Assembly (NCBI GenBank): GCA_023374025.1
Contig: SIJG01000046.1
Span: forward strand, 212,707 to 276,706
Direction of reading: 5' to 3'
Length of the DNA stretch: 64,000 nt
From: Heterodera schachtii
Taxonomy: Eukaryota; Nematoda; Chromadorea; Rhabditida; Heteroderidae
Part shown: positions 47,626 through 59,068 of the stretch, in pieces
How the letters are laid out: each line of letters opens with the position of its first letter
Numbering within the stretch: the stretch's first letter is position 1
Program-made: the position numbers and the translations under genes
Notes under the pieces: model-generated
What the model was told of the DNA's origin: nothing
Seen by the model: only the letters and a program-made list of their open reading frames with translations
The model's database searches: none

Positions 47626-48867
47626 TAGAGACCGGACAAGTGGGGTCGGAGGGATCCCGACTGAATCCCGATCCCGATCAATCCCGAACATTTTGGAAAA
47701 ACGATCGGGACGGATCCCGAGTCGGGATCCCGACCGAATCCCGATCCCGATGAATCCCGAAGATTTTTTTCGGGATCCCGCGGGATTATCGGGATTTTCT
47801 AAAACCCAATTTTTTTTTAATTTATTGGCTTTTTAATTTTTAGTTTTGTGCTAAGTTTTGTTCAAATTCTTATCTAATATTTATAATTGATCAATTCGAT
47901 TGTGAAAAATAGGGATGGTAATTATATTAGTTTTTATAGAATTTTTTTTTCCAAAATTAGAATATCATGCCTTAAAAAGTCAGACTGTAGGGTCAAATAT
48001 TAGAACATTTAACAACATAGCTTTAAAATATTTTTTTACAATTTAATCAATTAATGTAAATTTCTGTATTTTCGTCTCCTATTATCATTTTTAACAATTT
48101 TAAGGAAATTAGAAAATCGTAAACTGCATCGGGATCAAAAATCAAGAATTTTTTTCGCAGTGAATTTTTTCAAAAACTTTAGGGGAACAGGGGGGAGGCC
48201 GGCGGTGCCGATATGCACCGCCGGAAAAATTTTGAATTTGAAATGTAATTTGTTAACAGAATTTATCCTAAAACTGTCCATATTTTGTGATTTTGAACTA
48301 ATTTATAAGAAAATAATAGGTTCTTGGGTTTGGTGATACCAATTGGCACCGAAGGAAAAATATGTAGACAACAATTTTATTCTGATTATTGGACAAAATT
48401 CTTAGAAATCATTGTTCCATGAAAGTATCTAATAAGATTTAGATACTAAAATAATTTATGATAATTCTTTTTTGGGAAATAAAAGTCAAAAATGGTCAAC
48501 TTTTGCGTCAAATTTTGAAAATTTTAACGGAATTTTGGAGAACTGTGAAAATTTTTTTTGGGATTTTTAAGAGATTTTTTAAGAAAAATTAGCAAATGAC
48601 AATATTTTTAAATTTAAAATTCAAGATCTTAATTAAAAAATGGAGATTTTTCGAAAAATTATCGTGACTTCAATCCCGCGGGATCCCGCGGGATTGGTAA
48701 AATGGTCAGGAGGGATCCCGATTCGGGATCCCGATGAAATCCCGATCCCGATCAATCCCGATGAATTTAAAAAATCTCTCGGGACGGATCCTGAGGTCGG
48801 GATCCCGAATTTAATCCCGCGGGATCCCGAAGAAATCCCGCGGGATCCCGATCCCGTCCGGTCTCTA
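47626..48867. mobile_element. 1.24-kb non-autonomous hAT-like element with GGGATCCCGAT arrays
   Basis: Perfect 8-bp duplication GTTCGTAA at 47618-47625 and 48868-48875. The terminal inverted repeat TAGAGACCGGAC is identical over 12 bp at both ends. Just inside each end (47647-47790; 48660-48858) is an array of 'gggatcccgat' and 'aatcccgatcccgat' units. The AT-rich core has no coding frame but contains a GC palindrome copy at about 48198-48224 and a degraded one at 48340. TAG tips plus 8-bp duplications fit the hAT superfamily; a transposase must be supplied elsewhere. Confidence 0.9.
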
Positions 48868-48875
48868 GTTCGTAA

Positions 48876-50117
48876 TCATCGATGTATTCAAGAGTTTATT
48901 CAAATAAAAAATTTCAAAAAGAGGAGGGGTACAAAATAAAAAGTTGCCTATTTGGGGGAGGATGTTAGTTGTTCGTGGGCCTCCTCCAACCGCGCATATG
49001 TTCCTCAACAACACTTCAGTTGTATTACAGTGAAGAGTCTTTAGAATTGGGTTTAATAGGTATAAAATCAAAGTTTGGTTTGACTGTAGTAATTAATATT
49101 TTTTGTATCATTTTTTGTGGGCTTTCCAATGAGCCATTAATTACCTCTCTTATATTTTATTATTGTTACAAACCATCTCCAACCAACTTGATCAGATCAC
49201 TTCTTCATGGTCATCTGCTGTAGACCCCAAAATACACTGAAAATCGGTGAAATTCCAAAAAATTCCAAGGGGATTAGGAAAACTTTACCTATCTAGTGAG
49301 TTTTCGACCATTACCTTTTTGCCGTATTTTAAAAGGTCGTTGTCTTAAAGGAAGTTTTTTTCTTTTTGGGTTTCTCCTTTCAAAAAATCTATCTTCTGCC
49401 TTCATGAAAAATAAAAATTGAGCAAACATTGTGCAAGATGGACACAAATTTCTGCTAATTTTGCGGTTTGGACAAAAACCAATGCAAAAAGGTGAATAGT
49501 GAGTGCAGTGCACTTTTGCGGCACCGATCACTGGTGGGAACAGTCGGCGGCATTGCAGGATTGAGGATCGGTTGGTCAACTGTATGATCGCCTTTGCCGC
49601 CATTCTCATCCGGGTTCAATTCCTGCCGCCGCCGCTCCCTTTTTTTATTTCGGCATTTTCCGCCCAACAATCGTCCACTTTATTTACATGGGGGAGAATT
49701 GGCAAAAGTTGATCATTCGTCGTCGGACATAATTCGGTGGTCTCTTTTTGGCCTATTTTTTTTATTGTTGTTAAACTCAATCAACTGAATTTTCAAAATT
49801 TTTCACAAGTGTGACTCCTTCAGTAGGAGTACTTTTTTAGGGGGAGAGACTATTAATTATAGGGGAGAATATTAATGTTGTAAATACGGTTAAAAGGAAT
49901 ACAAACACAATGTTCAGTTAGCCATTTTTAAAAAACAAACTCAATGCTTTACACAACATGATAAAAGGACTACCCGACATTTGGGGATTTAAAATTTGAG
50001 GACAAAAAGATATTTAGGAGTCTAACTAATATTTTGAGACCTGATCTTTGAGAATCCGGTTCTTTTCGTTTTTTTTTTAATAATACTTCCCCAAATGTCG
50101 TTTTTGTCCTGTCGCAC
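48876..50117. other. No supported gene
   Basis: 49450-49690 is richer in G+C ('ccgccattctcatccgggttcaattcctgccgccgccgctccc') and has short frames on both strands. None has convincing splice sites or family similarity. The rest is AT-rich. Confidence 0.35.
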
Positions 50118-50209
50118 CACGGATAAAAGAAAGAAAAATGACAGAACACCACAGATAATTGAAAGTTTCCAATTTCAACTTTTACTGTGAACAGCAGTGC
50201 CACGCTTTG

Positions 50210-51846
50210 TTAGGCATTTTTCGGCAAGAAAACACCAGTGCCACGGCTTTGTAATTTTTTCGTTGAAGCATTTTCCTGCAAAAAAACACCAGTGCCAACA
50301 CGGCTCTGCACTTTTTTCGTTGAATTTTTTGCCATTTCTTTTTCTTTGACTTTTTGGCTTTGCTTCGCCGAAGGTTTTGGTGAAACATTTTTTGCAACAT
50401 TTACTTTTGTGACTGTTTTTTTGACGTCATTTAAACTCATTTGGTCAATTTTAATTGTCTAAAGATTAATTTTTTATTTTGGATTAATTTATTTTTGGTA
50501 AAATAATTAACATTTGACCCTTAAATTGATCTAAAATAAAATTTTTTATCAAAAATAAGCAACCTCTTCAATTATAAATTTTTTTACATGGAATAAAAGC
50601 CTTTTTTTCATTTTTATACCCCTTTTAAAATTATAAAAAATAATTTACTTTGTTCATGCCGTTGGTTTCCACAGAATTTAAATTGTCCATAACAACCAAT
50701 GATTTTTTTGGCATTTTATTGGCCAATTTTGGGCAAAAGTCTTTCCATTCCGAAAGTCCAAAATTGACATCACTGTCGATTGGTTGTACAAATATTTTGT
50801 CATCATACCCTAAAAACTGACAAATTTGCTTCAACATATTCTCAGTAACGCCAATTTGTGCCAATTTTTGCGTAAAATTTGTTCCAAAAGTATCATGACA
50901 AGCAATGAATGCTCTTCCGAAGTTTCTTAATATTTGTATCTCGTTCAGATAAAATTTTTTCGTTGTTGTAATTTGTTCAGAAAGTTTTTTTGTGACCTCA
51001 TGGAAATAAGCCTCAAGCAAAAAAGCCGCTTCATCCGATGGCACTTCATTTGGTTTAATCCATTCGTTTAGCAATTGTCGAATTCTTTCTTCCTTTTCTC
51101 TATAGTGTAAAAAGTTAAGCCCATCTTTTTGCTTCACAAAATCCTTCCAATTCTTATATCGATAAAGGTTTTGTGAAAAGAAGCCATGTTCGAAAGTTGA
51201 TGGGATCAATTTCTAAAATTACAAATAAATCGTAATGCTACAAAAACTTTATTCTCAGAATGTAAGGTATTGCATAATTAATAGTGATTGATCCAAGAAT
51301 TCAGAAAATACACTCCTATGAAATGAAAAATTTTCTCAAAAATTCGTCTCCAAAATTTAATTTTAATTTTTTTTGACAAGTTGAAATTGTGCGGGCGAAA
51401 TTGATTTAAAAAAAAAGTCACTTTGGAATTTTGTGCATAAGGGTTTTTCCAATTTTTAACACCTATTTTCGCAACTATTTTGCATATTTTTGATGTTTTT
51501 AGCACATATTTTGCACTTATTTGGCAAATATTTTAGTACTTTTTTCAGCATTTTTAGCACCTAAAATCCCAGTTCTATCCATTATACTATTTGAATTTAT
51601 CAATTCGACAATTAATTAAGAATTAATTACCTCTTGTTTATCGAGTGGAAATATGTGAACAAAAATTGGCTTCACATCGCTTGACATTTTGATTTCGAAT
51701 TTGCCTTCGCCATTTGTTTGGACAGAGTAAAAATGCCCAAAACACTCATTTAAATCATCCAAATTTAATTTTTCATTATATTTATAGAGGTTTAATTTAA
51801 TCTCCTTTTCAACTACTTTCTTTAATATCTGATCATTTGTGCGAAC
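50210..51846 (-). CDS. Uncharacterised protein, 5' end missing
   Basis: Not recognised. Three minus-strand exons join in phase: 51846-51631, 51212-50649 and 50458-50210, 342 aa to the stop. The first visible exon opens after a 'tttttaag' acceptor with VRTNDQILKKVVEKEIKLNL, so an upstream exon with the start is absent from this model. The 188-codon middle exon is mostly helical (KEERIRQLLNEWIKPNEVPSDEAAFLLEAYFHEV...). The C-terminus is Lys-rich and has two imperfect 18-residue repeats, STKKVQSRVGTGVFLQENA and STKKLQSRGTGVFLPKNA. An element insertion at 52198-52967 lies upstream. A relic of its 3' end occurs at 46555-46745, so the gene may belong to a small local family. Confidence 0.62.
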
Positions 51847-51889
51847 CTTAAAAATATGCAATTTAACAATGATTTTTTTTTAATTTTTT

Positions 51890-52010
51890 TTTGTTAGAAA
51901 TTCTGCAACATTCGAGCTGCTCGAGAGTCTCGGCTACTCGGGAATTCATGTTTTTTAGTCTCGGTTTCAACGAGGGATGGTAATCCGACCTCGAGCTCTC
52001 CCCGCTCCCT
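51890..52010. repeat. CTCGAG/TCTCGG low-complexity patch
   Basis: 'gctgctcgagagtctcggctactcggg', then 'agtctcggtttcaacgagggatgg' and 'cgacctcgagctctcc'. It is similar in motif to 62350-62485 and 37240-37312. Boundaries and partner are unclear. Confidence 0.4.
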
Positions 52011-52197
52011 AAAGGGAAATGGAATTAAATTCAGATAAAGCAACCTAGAAATGCCCAATTTTCAGTACTTAAATGATATGGAACAGAAGGGGGTGGGGTG
52101 GGACCGCATTCCGTCACGTTTTGGCACCGGGTTCAACAGTTGGCACTTTTGCGCCGGGATCCCGCACGAGGAATTATTCTTTGACATGCCTAAAAAT

Positions 52198-52967
52198 GGT
52201 GCTAGTGCGTTTTATAAATTCCGCCACCCATGCGTGTTTTATAAATCCGCCAGCGCGTTTTATAAATCCGCCACCATGCACATTTTTTAATTTTATTGCC
52301 ATGCGCGTTTTATAAATCCGCCAGCGCATTTTATAAATCCGCCAGCCTATGCTTTTAAAAATCAACTATAAGTTAAAACATAATTTTGCGTCTAAAGCTA
52401 ATTATAATTCGACAAAATGATAATTAGGGCACTCCAAATATGTATATCTATATATTTGCCAAAAATTCCACCAAATATTTGCTAAAAACCCTCCAAAATA
52501 CCAAAAAAATTTGCCAAAAATTGAAACAAAACTGCATAATAAACACGTGAATTTCTCAAAAATCCTTTCTTTATCCGTTTCGCTAGCAAAATTATAGATC
52601 AAAAACATTTCAATGCTTTTAGGCGTTAATCTATTTCTCTAATCTTCCAAAAGCTATAAAATATGCCGAAATTTCATCAAGGCAATTTTTCTATTGTCTC
52701 ATTGCCTTATATTTAGTAATTTTGTTACGGACTCTATATTAAAAATATTTTTTAATTAATAATAAATTGCCTAAATAGGTATGGAAATACACAAATACAA
52801 AATTTCAGAACACTAAATATTTTTTATTTTACTACTAAGATAGTTTAATAATAATAAAATAATAAATTTTATATGTATAATGTATGCTGATTTATGTTGG
52901 CGGATTTATAAAACGCGCATGGTAGGGGTGCGCATGGGTGGCGGAATTTATAAAACGCGTCAGCACG
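52198..52967. mobile_element. Non-autonomous DNA element with TTTATAAATCCGCCA arrays
   Basis: Flanked by CCTAAAAAT at 52189-52197 and 52968-52976 (8-9 bp duplication). The ends are GGTGCTaGtGCGTTTT and the inverse of CGTGCTgAcGCGTTTT, followed by identical 'ataaattccgccacccatgc'. The left side has five tandem units near 'gcgttttataaatccgcca' (52207-52350) and the right side two inverted units (about 52895-52960). The 500-bp AT-rich core has no gene. Confidence 0.85.
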
Positions 52968-53065
52968 CCTAAAAATTACTATTTCACAGGGCCCGGTTTT
53001 CAGGCCCATCAAATTAACAGAGCCCGGCCCTGCTCGAACTCTTCTGACGAAAGTGCGGGTTTGTC

Positions 53066-53140
53066 GCGGTAGCTCAATGGTAGAGATCTGACAACGGATT
53101 GGTTACGATTGGGATCGATTCCACCCGAAGCCTAACATTT
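53066..53140 (+). other. tRNA-like sequence, probably a tRNA-derived SINE head
   Basis: 'tagctcaatggtagag' is a near-perfect pol III A-box and 'ggatcgattcc' about 45 bp later is close to a B-box. The cloverleaf is poor: the 5' gtcgcgg does not pair with the 3' part (ccgaagc), and the D-stem is mismatched. A functional tRNA is therefore unlikely; the downstream sequence to about 53340 could be a SINE body. Confidence 0.45.
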
Positions 53141-53388
53141 TGCTCATTTCTTATTTTAGGAATCCCTAAATTGAAAGACCACACTTTGGGGACCCGACAT
53201 ATCATGTCCCCAAATGCCATTGTCACCAAATTCGGTTTCCCAAATTTTGGGATCCTCAAATATCAAATGCTCAATATATTTCCACAAATTAACATGCCGC
53301 TCAATTTTTGGGTGCTTTTAAATTTAAAAAAAAACTTTTTTTCAACTCTCGTGAAAACTAAATAATTTGCGATTATTAATTATTTTAT

Positions 53389-53540
53389 TTATTTATTATT
53401 TACTTTTTTCTTTACATCTCCAAACAAATCTTGACATTCTTCTGAAGCGTTTCTGTTTTTGTTATCGCTTATGACAATTTTGTAGTTGCCAGAAGGTGAA
53501 ACGGTACCCGCAAAAGTCACTTCGTTTCCAAGAAGTGATT
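53389..53540 (-). CDS. Orphan terminal exon of an unidentified gene
   Basis: After a 'ccaaatag' acceptor the minus strand is open for 49 codons to a stop. It contains NEVTFAGTVSPSGNYKIVI, then SDNKNRNASEECQDLFGDVK, with balanced codon use and no low complexity. The only candidate upstream exon on this strand is a signal-peptide-like piece at 54623-54564 (MKMPNLSKIILVLFYFLV), more than 1 kb away; I could not link them. The family is unknown. Confidence 0.4.
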
Positions 53541-53689
53541 CTATTTGGAGCAAAACAGACAAGCAAAAAAAGAAGAAATAATTTAAATTTGTCCAATTAA
53601 TTTAATCAAATCTATTAAAAATTAAAATGAAATTTTTTAAAAAATATAATAATAAAATTATAAATGATTTTGATAGGTATTAGATATTT

Positions 53690-54720
53690 CTGCTAGTTAA
53701 TATGAAGATTTAGAAAAGGCTTTTCTCAATTGGAAACAATGGAATTATTAAATTAAACATCACATGCAAATCAATCAATCAATCAGCAGATGGCAAAATG
53801 GGAAAATTGGCATTATCAAAATGTGGCTAAATAAATTGATTTTATGAATACTAAATATGTAACTTTAATTTTACGTTTTAAGAAATAAAAAAAATATTTG
53901 GTGGATTTTTTAATTTTCAGAAAATCAATTTGAAATTTGCTTGCATTAATGCATAATTTAATTTTCTAATCCTCTGAAAATAGTTTTTGGGGGATTTTCT
54001 TCATTTTGAATTTGTTCTTTTTGTTTAATTATGAAGGAGTGAAGTGTACTTTAAACAAGTGGAGGGAATAAATCCGAAAATGCGACTAAAATTTCTTTTG
54101 ATCATTCAAAAACTGTAAAAAATTATTTTTTATATCAGTACTTATTTTTAAGATTTGTTCTTAATTGGAGGGGTGATCTTAGAAATTTAAAAGGTAATAA
54201 TTTCTAAGATTCGTACTTATTTTGTGCTCATTTCTTTGATTTGATTATAATTTGTTAATAAGTTGCCTAAAATAAAAATCGTCCTCGTCATTTTAGCGCA
54301 AAATCTGTTCAAAATCAGGCTAAAATCATCCAAATTTTCCCGACAGCGACGGTCGGGGCCAGACAAAATCTTTTTAAGTCAAACGCTCCAAAAATGGACT
54401 ATTTTGGACTAAAAAAAAGTAAAACTTTGACCCAAAACTCTCAAAATTATGATTAATGAAAATTCTGAAAAAAAAATCTTGGTAAAACTTAATTATTTCA
54501 TAATATGCAAATTAGGCTTTGATAATAGATATTTAAAAAAGGCTTATCAGTTTATAAATTTCAATGAAAAACCAAAAAATAAAATAAAACTAAAATTATT
54601 TTTGATAGATTTGGCATTTTCATTTTTGAAATTATCTAAAAAAAATTTTTGTCACCAATTTTTGATTATAAAAATGGTTTTTATGATGACGTCCGCATGA
54701 CAATGGCCCACATATCAAAG
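53690..54720. repeat. Segment duplicated at 57650-58900 and 61780-62060
   Basis: 'aatcaatcaatcagcagatggcaaaatg' at 53772 and 'gctaaaatcatccaaattttccc' near 54320 recur in order at 57650-58900. The right part (54600-54790), including a signal-peptide-like sequence MKMPNLSKIILVLFYF on the minus strand and the following 'gggagttgggcaaaaaat', matches the 5' end and upstream region of the secreted gene at 61780-62060. It therefore preserves the start and promoter side of a lost paralogue. Confidence 0.6.
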
Positions 54721-54799
54721 TTGGCATGACAATTTGTAGGGCCAAATTGGCATGAATTTGGTGGGAGTTGGGCAAAAAATCACAAAATTTTCATTATAC

Positions 54800-55532
54800 A
54801 AAAAATAAGAATTATATTTCACGGCAAAAGAGTGGCAAACAATAAATAATAATTAAGCTACAAAAAGAACAACTGACTTAGGGTGTTAACAAGTTCTGTC
54901 GGTCTTCGCTTTTTTGAAATTTGAAAATTACAAACTGTGTTATTTCCTCACGTATTCAAGCAATTCTTAAAAACTCGAATAATTATAGACTAACAAATTA
55001 AATGTATTAAATTAAAAAATCGGAAGATGCTTTTAAAAAGAAATTATGGGTGGGAGTTTGGGGTTAGCTTGGGATTCGGGTTGAGATTTCGGGACTAAGG
55101 AAAGATTTACTTAATAATTAGAGGAGAAGGCGCATGCAATTATAAACCAAACTACAGTACCAATTAGGCCTTTTAGTATGTGTTGCAGCTCAATGAAAGC
55201 CCACGGAGTAAAGCACCAAATTTTGTAGCTTTATTACAATAATTAAAAAGTGCAAAAAATATAAAACTTGAAAGAAAAAACGAAGACAACAATAAAAAGA
55301 AAAATAATGTATAATGCTTAAATATTTTAAATTAACGCGAAAACAATCGTCGCAAAAAATAAGGATAAATATCCTAAGTCCCCCGCCGCTCAAAGATCCG
55401 TGTCCTCACGGTCTGATCGCCGCGCACGTCCCCCGATCCAGCGAAAGACGAGCGCCTGCGAGATTTTTGACGTCGGCGCTCAAACAGCGGAGTTGATGAG
55501 GCGAAAGTTGGAATGGAAATAAAGTGGAAGGG
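54800..55532. other. No supported gene
   Basis: AT-rich to about 55370, then a GC-richer patch ('cctcacggtctgatcgccgcgcacgtcccccgatccagcg', 55400-55490) with short frames on both strands. This patch lies on the far side of the 55541 element from the retrotransposon relic and may belong to it. Confidence 0.35.
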
Positions 55533-55540
55533 GTGATAGG

Positions 55541-55936
55541 AGGGGGGATCGGTAAATTGGACACCGGAAAATTGGACACCAAGCGGAAAACTGGACACCA
55601 AATCCTAAAATAAAGACAGGAATTAGGTTGAAAAATAAATTTCTGTAGGGTAAATGGATATGTTATGGTGGCTTCTTTTCCTGATGTTACAATATAATAA
55701 CATTATTTATTACCGTTTTATTACGCTTCAAAAAACATAAGTATGTGCAGACTAAAATAAAATCTTTTAGCCAAACCAAAATTTTTGCTTATTTATTTTA
55801 ATTTTTTATTTTTATATCCAATAGTGTCCAATTTTCCGGTGTCCAAATTTCCATTAGTGTCCAATTTTTTAGTGTCCAATTTTCGGTGTCCAATTTTCTG
55901 GTGTCCAATTTTCCGGTGTCCAATTTACCGGGAGCC
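55541..55936. mobile_element. Non-autonomous DNA element with AATTGGACACC arrays
   Basis: 8-bp duplication GTGATAGG at 55533-55540 and 55937-55944. Both ends carry GGTAAATTGGACACC followed by ggaaaattggacacc in inverted orientation, identical over 30 bp (55551-55580; 55900-55930). The left array has three units of 'ggaaaattggacacc' type and the right six. The outermost bases differ (aggggggatc against ggctccc). It is inserted at the 3' side of a retrotransposon pol relic. Confidence 0.85.
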
Positions 55937-57230
55937 GTGATAGGTTACGCTTTTTGGACGAATTTTATTGGGGACAAAAAACTCTGATTCACTGTCGGAA
56001 TTCAAATAGTAAAGAATTTTTTCCTCAACTGTACACTTTCCAAGCGATTCCAAAAGTTTCTTCTGCGTTTTTAACTCTTGTGACAATTCTTTTTTGACCA
56101 AAAAGTCCAAATAAAAGCCAATTCTGAATTTTTTATTTCCTCAATCCATTCTTCCTTAGAAACACTAATTGGCACTTTCGGAATTTCGGGTCTTATGACA
56201 GCAGAAATGTATGCGCAATTTTCGTTTCAATTTTCTTCCAAGTTAAGGCTTTTTGAGTTAAAGGCTCGTTGAAAGTGCATCAGAAACGTGGTTCTCTGGC
56301 CTATAAATTACTTCTAATTGGAATGGAGCACATAATTCCAGGATGATCCATGTGTCCACTTTTGAATTTCCGACAGAATTTTTGTTTTGAACGTTTGGGG
56401 AAGGGCTTTATGGTCGGTAAATACGGTTCTTGGAAGCCACGCGAATAAAATGCTTAAATTCAAATTTTATTCCCAAACATTCTAAAATTTTGGCCCGTAA
56501 TTTGACTCTGTTTGTTTACAACGTCTTGATGCATAACAAATAGGTCTCATTTTTCCAAATTTATCCCGCTGACAAGAACTGCACCTAACCCTTTAGACGC
56601 GTCCGAAAAAATATGGACTTTAGAAGAATTTTGGGTCGTTTTGTGCCAAATTAAAATCCGGGTATTTGAGTACAACTTCCTCAACAATTAAGGATTTTAA
56701 AGATTCAAAACTCTTTTGCTTCGTCCGACCAATTTAACGCCTTAGAATCCTGTTTTTTCAACATTTTTGTTAAAGGTGCCGCAATTTTTGCAAAATTCAT
56801 GATAAATTTTCGATGCCAATTGACCATGCCCAAAAATCTTTGCAACTCTTTGATTGTTTTTGGCATTGGAAATTCTTTGATCGGCTTGTATTTTTCCGGG
56901 TCTTTTGCGAGTCTTTCTCGTGTTAGAATGTGTCCTAAATATGGGGTTTGGTCTAAAACGAAACCACATTTTTCCGCCTTGATTTTCATTCCGTTTTCAT
57001 TCAGCTTTTCAAAAACCTTTCTGAGATGGTCCATGTGATCTTCCAATGTTTCAGAGGAAATCAAAATATCATCGAGATATAAGAAAACAAATTCGTTAAC
57101 ATATTTGACAAAATTTTGTTCATAATTCTTTGAAATGTCGCAGGAGCATTACTTAGACCAAAATGATAACAAAAATTCATAAAAACCACCAGGTACTGTA
57201 AACGCCGTTTTTTAATATCTTCTTCCTTAA
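55937..57230 (-). pseudogene. Ty3/mdg4 retrotransposon pol relic
   Basis: A degraded reverse transcriptase-RNase H region read right to left. About 57190-57090 encodes the fingers/palm end (HFGLSNAPATFQ), about 57090-57070 the catalytic FLYLDDIL, and 57064-56705 the thumb (YLGHILTRERL, LGMVNWHRKF). Then comes RNase H-like VHIFSDASKGLGAVL near 56610-56570, and a connection segment at 56110-55945 (KKELSQELKTQ...EEKILYYLNSD). The parts lie in different frames separated by indels, and no integrase or LTR is found. It is non-functional and is cut at its 3' side by the 55541 element. Confidence 0.85.
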
Positions 57231-57649
57231 CTCGCACTTACCAACAATACACCGACAAAAGATCCAAAACAGTAAAATAGTGTTTGTTTCCAAAATACAT
57301 TATAATTTAGTTTGAGGGTCGAATTATTATTATTCTTCAGAATTGAAGTAAGTTCTTTATTTCTTAAATTCTTTTCGAGTCTTGCAGTTGACCTTATGAA
57401 TTTTTGAGACATAAAAATTCCATCAAATTCCAACGGTAATAATTAGGGCTCGAAATTGTATGGATTAACATATATTTTTTTGCGCATATGCTATGAAGTA
57501 AGGGGCTCAAAAATAGCATTTCTGTGTTAAAATTTTTGATTTGGTGAAGGTTTTTTGTCCATATAAATCCATATTTTGGGTGTTTTCGGGAATAAATCCA
57601 TATTTCGCCAGTTTTGCGTTTTTAGTCCATATTTTGGCCATTTTTGGCA

Positions 57650-58900
57650 AATTTTCACAAGAAAACATGCAAATCAATCAATCAGCCGATGGCAAAATGC
57701 GAAAACGGGCATTAAAATTGACTTTGTATTTTTAATTGTCATATATGAATATTTAATTTTAATAATTTACATTTTTACGATTTACGAAATGAAAGAAAAA
57801 AATTATTGGGAAAAGGGGCGCTATTTGCTTTTTCTATTGTTAGAGTTCGGGAAAATGTCTTAACGCCGGAGTTTTGGAAGTCACTGATTTCTTGGACAAA
57901 ATGGCGAATTTTGTATCAAGATAAATCTCATCAGAGCTTATCCGCCTGTTTATACGAAATGCGGATTTCTAAATTTTGTTAAAACTTTTTATTTACAAGT
58001 CACGGCGAAAAGCACCAAATTTTTCTTAAGTTATTAAAGTCAGCTTGGTAAAGTTGCAATTTGATTGACTTAGCCCATAATTAGCGTGAAACCCAAAAAC
58101 GCTAATGCATGCAAAATGTTATAATTATTTATTTATTAATAACATTTTAAATGGAACATCTTACCCATTGACATAGTTTGACAAGAGTTCCATCTGAAAA
58201 TTTTCTCAAAATTTCAAAAAAAAAAAAACCTCTCGAAATGTTTTCGTTGGGATAGAATTTGGGGAATTTTCTTTATTTTGCATTTATTCTTTTTATTTAA
58301 TTATGAATGCTTGAAGTTTTGAGCAGAGAACTCTATAAAAACAAGTGGAAGGTAAAAATCCGAAAATTTGACTAAAATTTTTGTGTTCACTCAAAAAATG
58401 TAAATAAAAAAAGAAATTTACATCAAAACCGTTATTATCTGTGCTTCTTTCTCAGGTTCATTCATATTCTGTGCTTATTTACTTGGTTTGTTATAAAATT
58501 ACAAATAGTAATTTTTAGCCCGGAAATTTTAAAAAATTAACGTCTGTAAAATCTTTTAATAAATCACATAAAATTTTTAAAAATACCTAACTCTAAATTT
58601 TTAAAAATTGTCCTCGTCCTTTTTAGCACAAAATATGTAAAAAAAAATCAATCTAAAAGCCACCAAATTTTTCCTGCCGCGGCATTCGAAGTTGAAACAT
58701 TATTTTTTTGATCAAATGCTTTAAAATAGCCCATTTTGGACCAATGTAAATAATTTCATCCAATATGCTCAAAATGATAAGATAATTGAAAATCCTGAAA
58801 AAATAATAATAATTTGTTTAATAATATGCAAATTAGGCTTTATAAAAACATATTTTCAAGACAAGGCTCATCAGTTTATAAATTAAAAAAAGTCGTTAAA
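57650..58900. repeat. Second copy of the 53690-54600 segment
   Basis: Collinear with 53760-54560, including 'caatcaatcagccgatggcaaaatg', 'aattatgaa(t/g)g(c/a)', 'ccaaatttttcc' and 'atatgcaaattaggcttt'. No exon found. It sits just 3' of the secreted gene at 59069-61794 (which runs leftward), so segmental duplication seems to have shuffled this gene's neighbourhood. Confidence 0.6.
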
Positions 58901-59068
58901 ATAAAATAAATGCTCTAATGGACACATTACAATATGTCCATAATCCCATGAACAAAATTCCGAAATAGAAAAAGGTAACAAAGTGGAAAAGAAGAAAAAA
59001 TATGGTTTCTGTTTACTAATGGCCCAATTCCTGTCCATCATTTGTACACTAATTAGTCGACTAATTAA

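Noticed and set aside
54449..54700. 83-codon plus-strand frame
   Set aside because: It is antisense to the signal-peptide-like sequence at 54623 and lies in a duplicated AT-rich segment.
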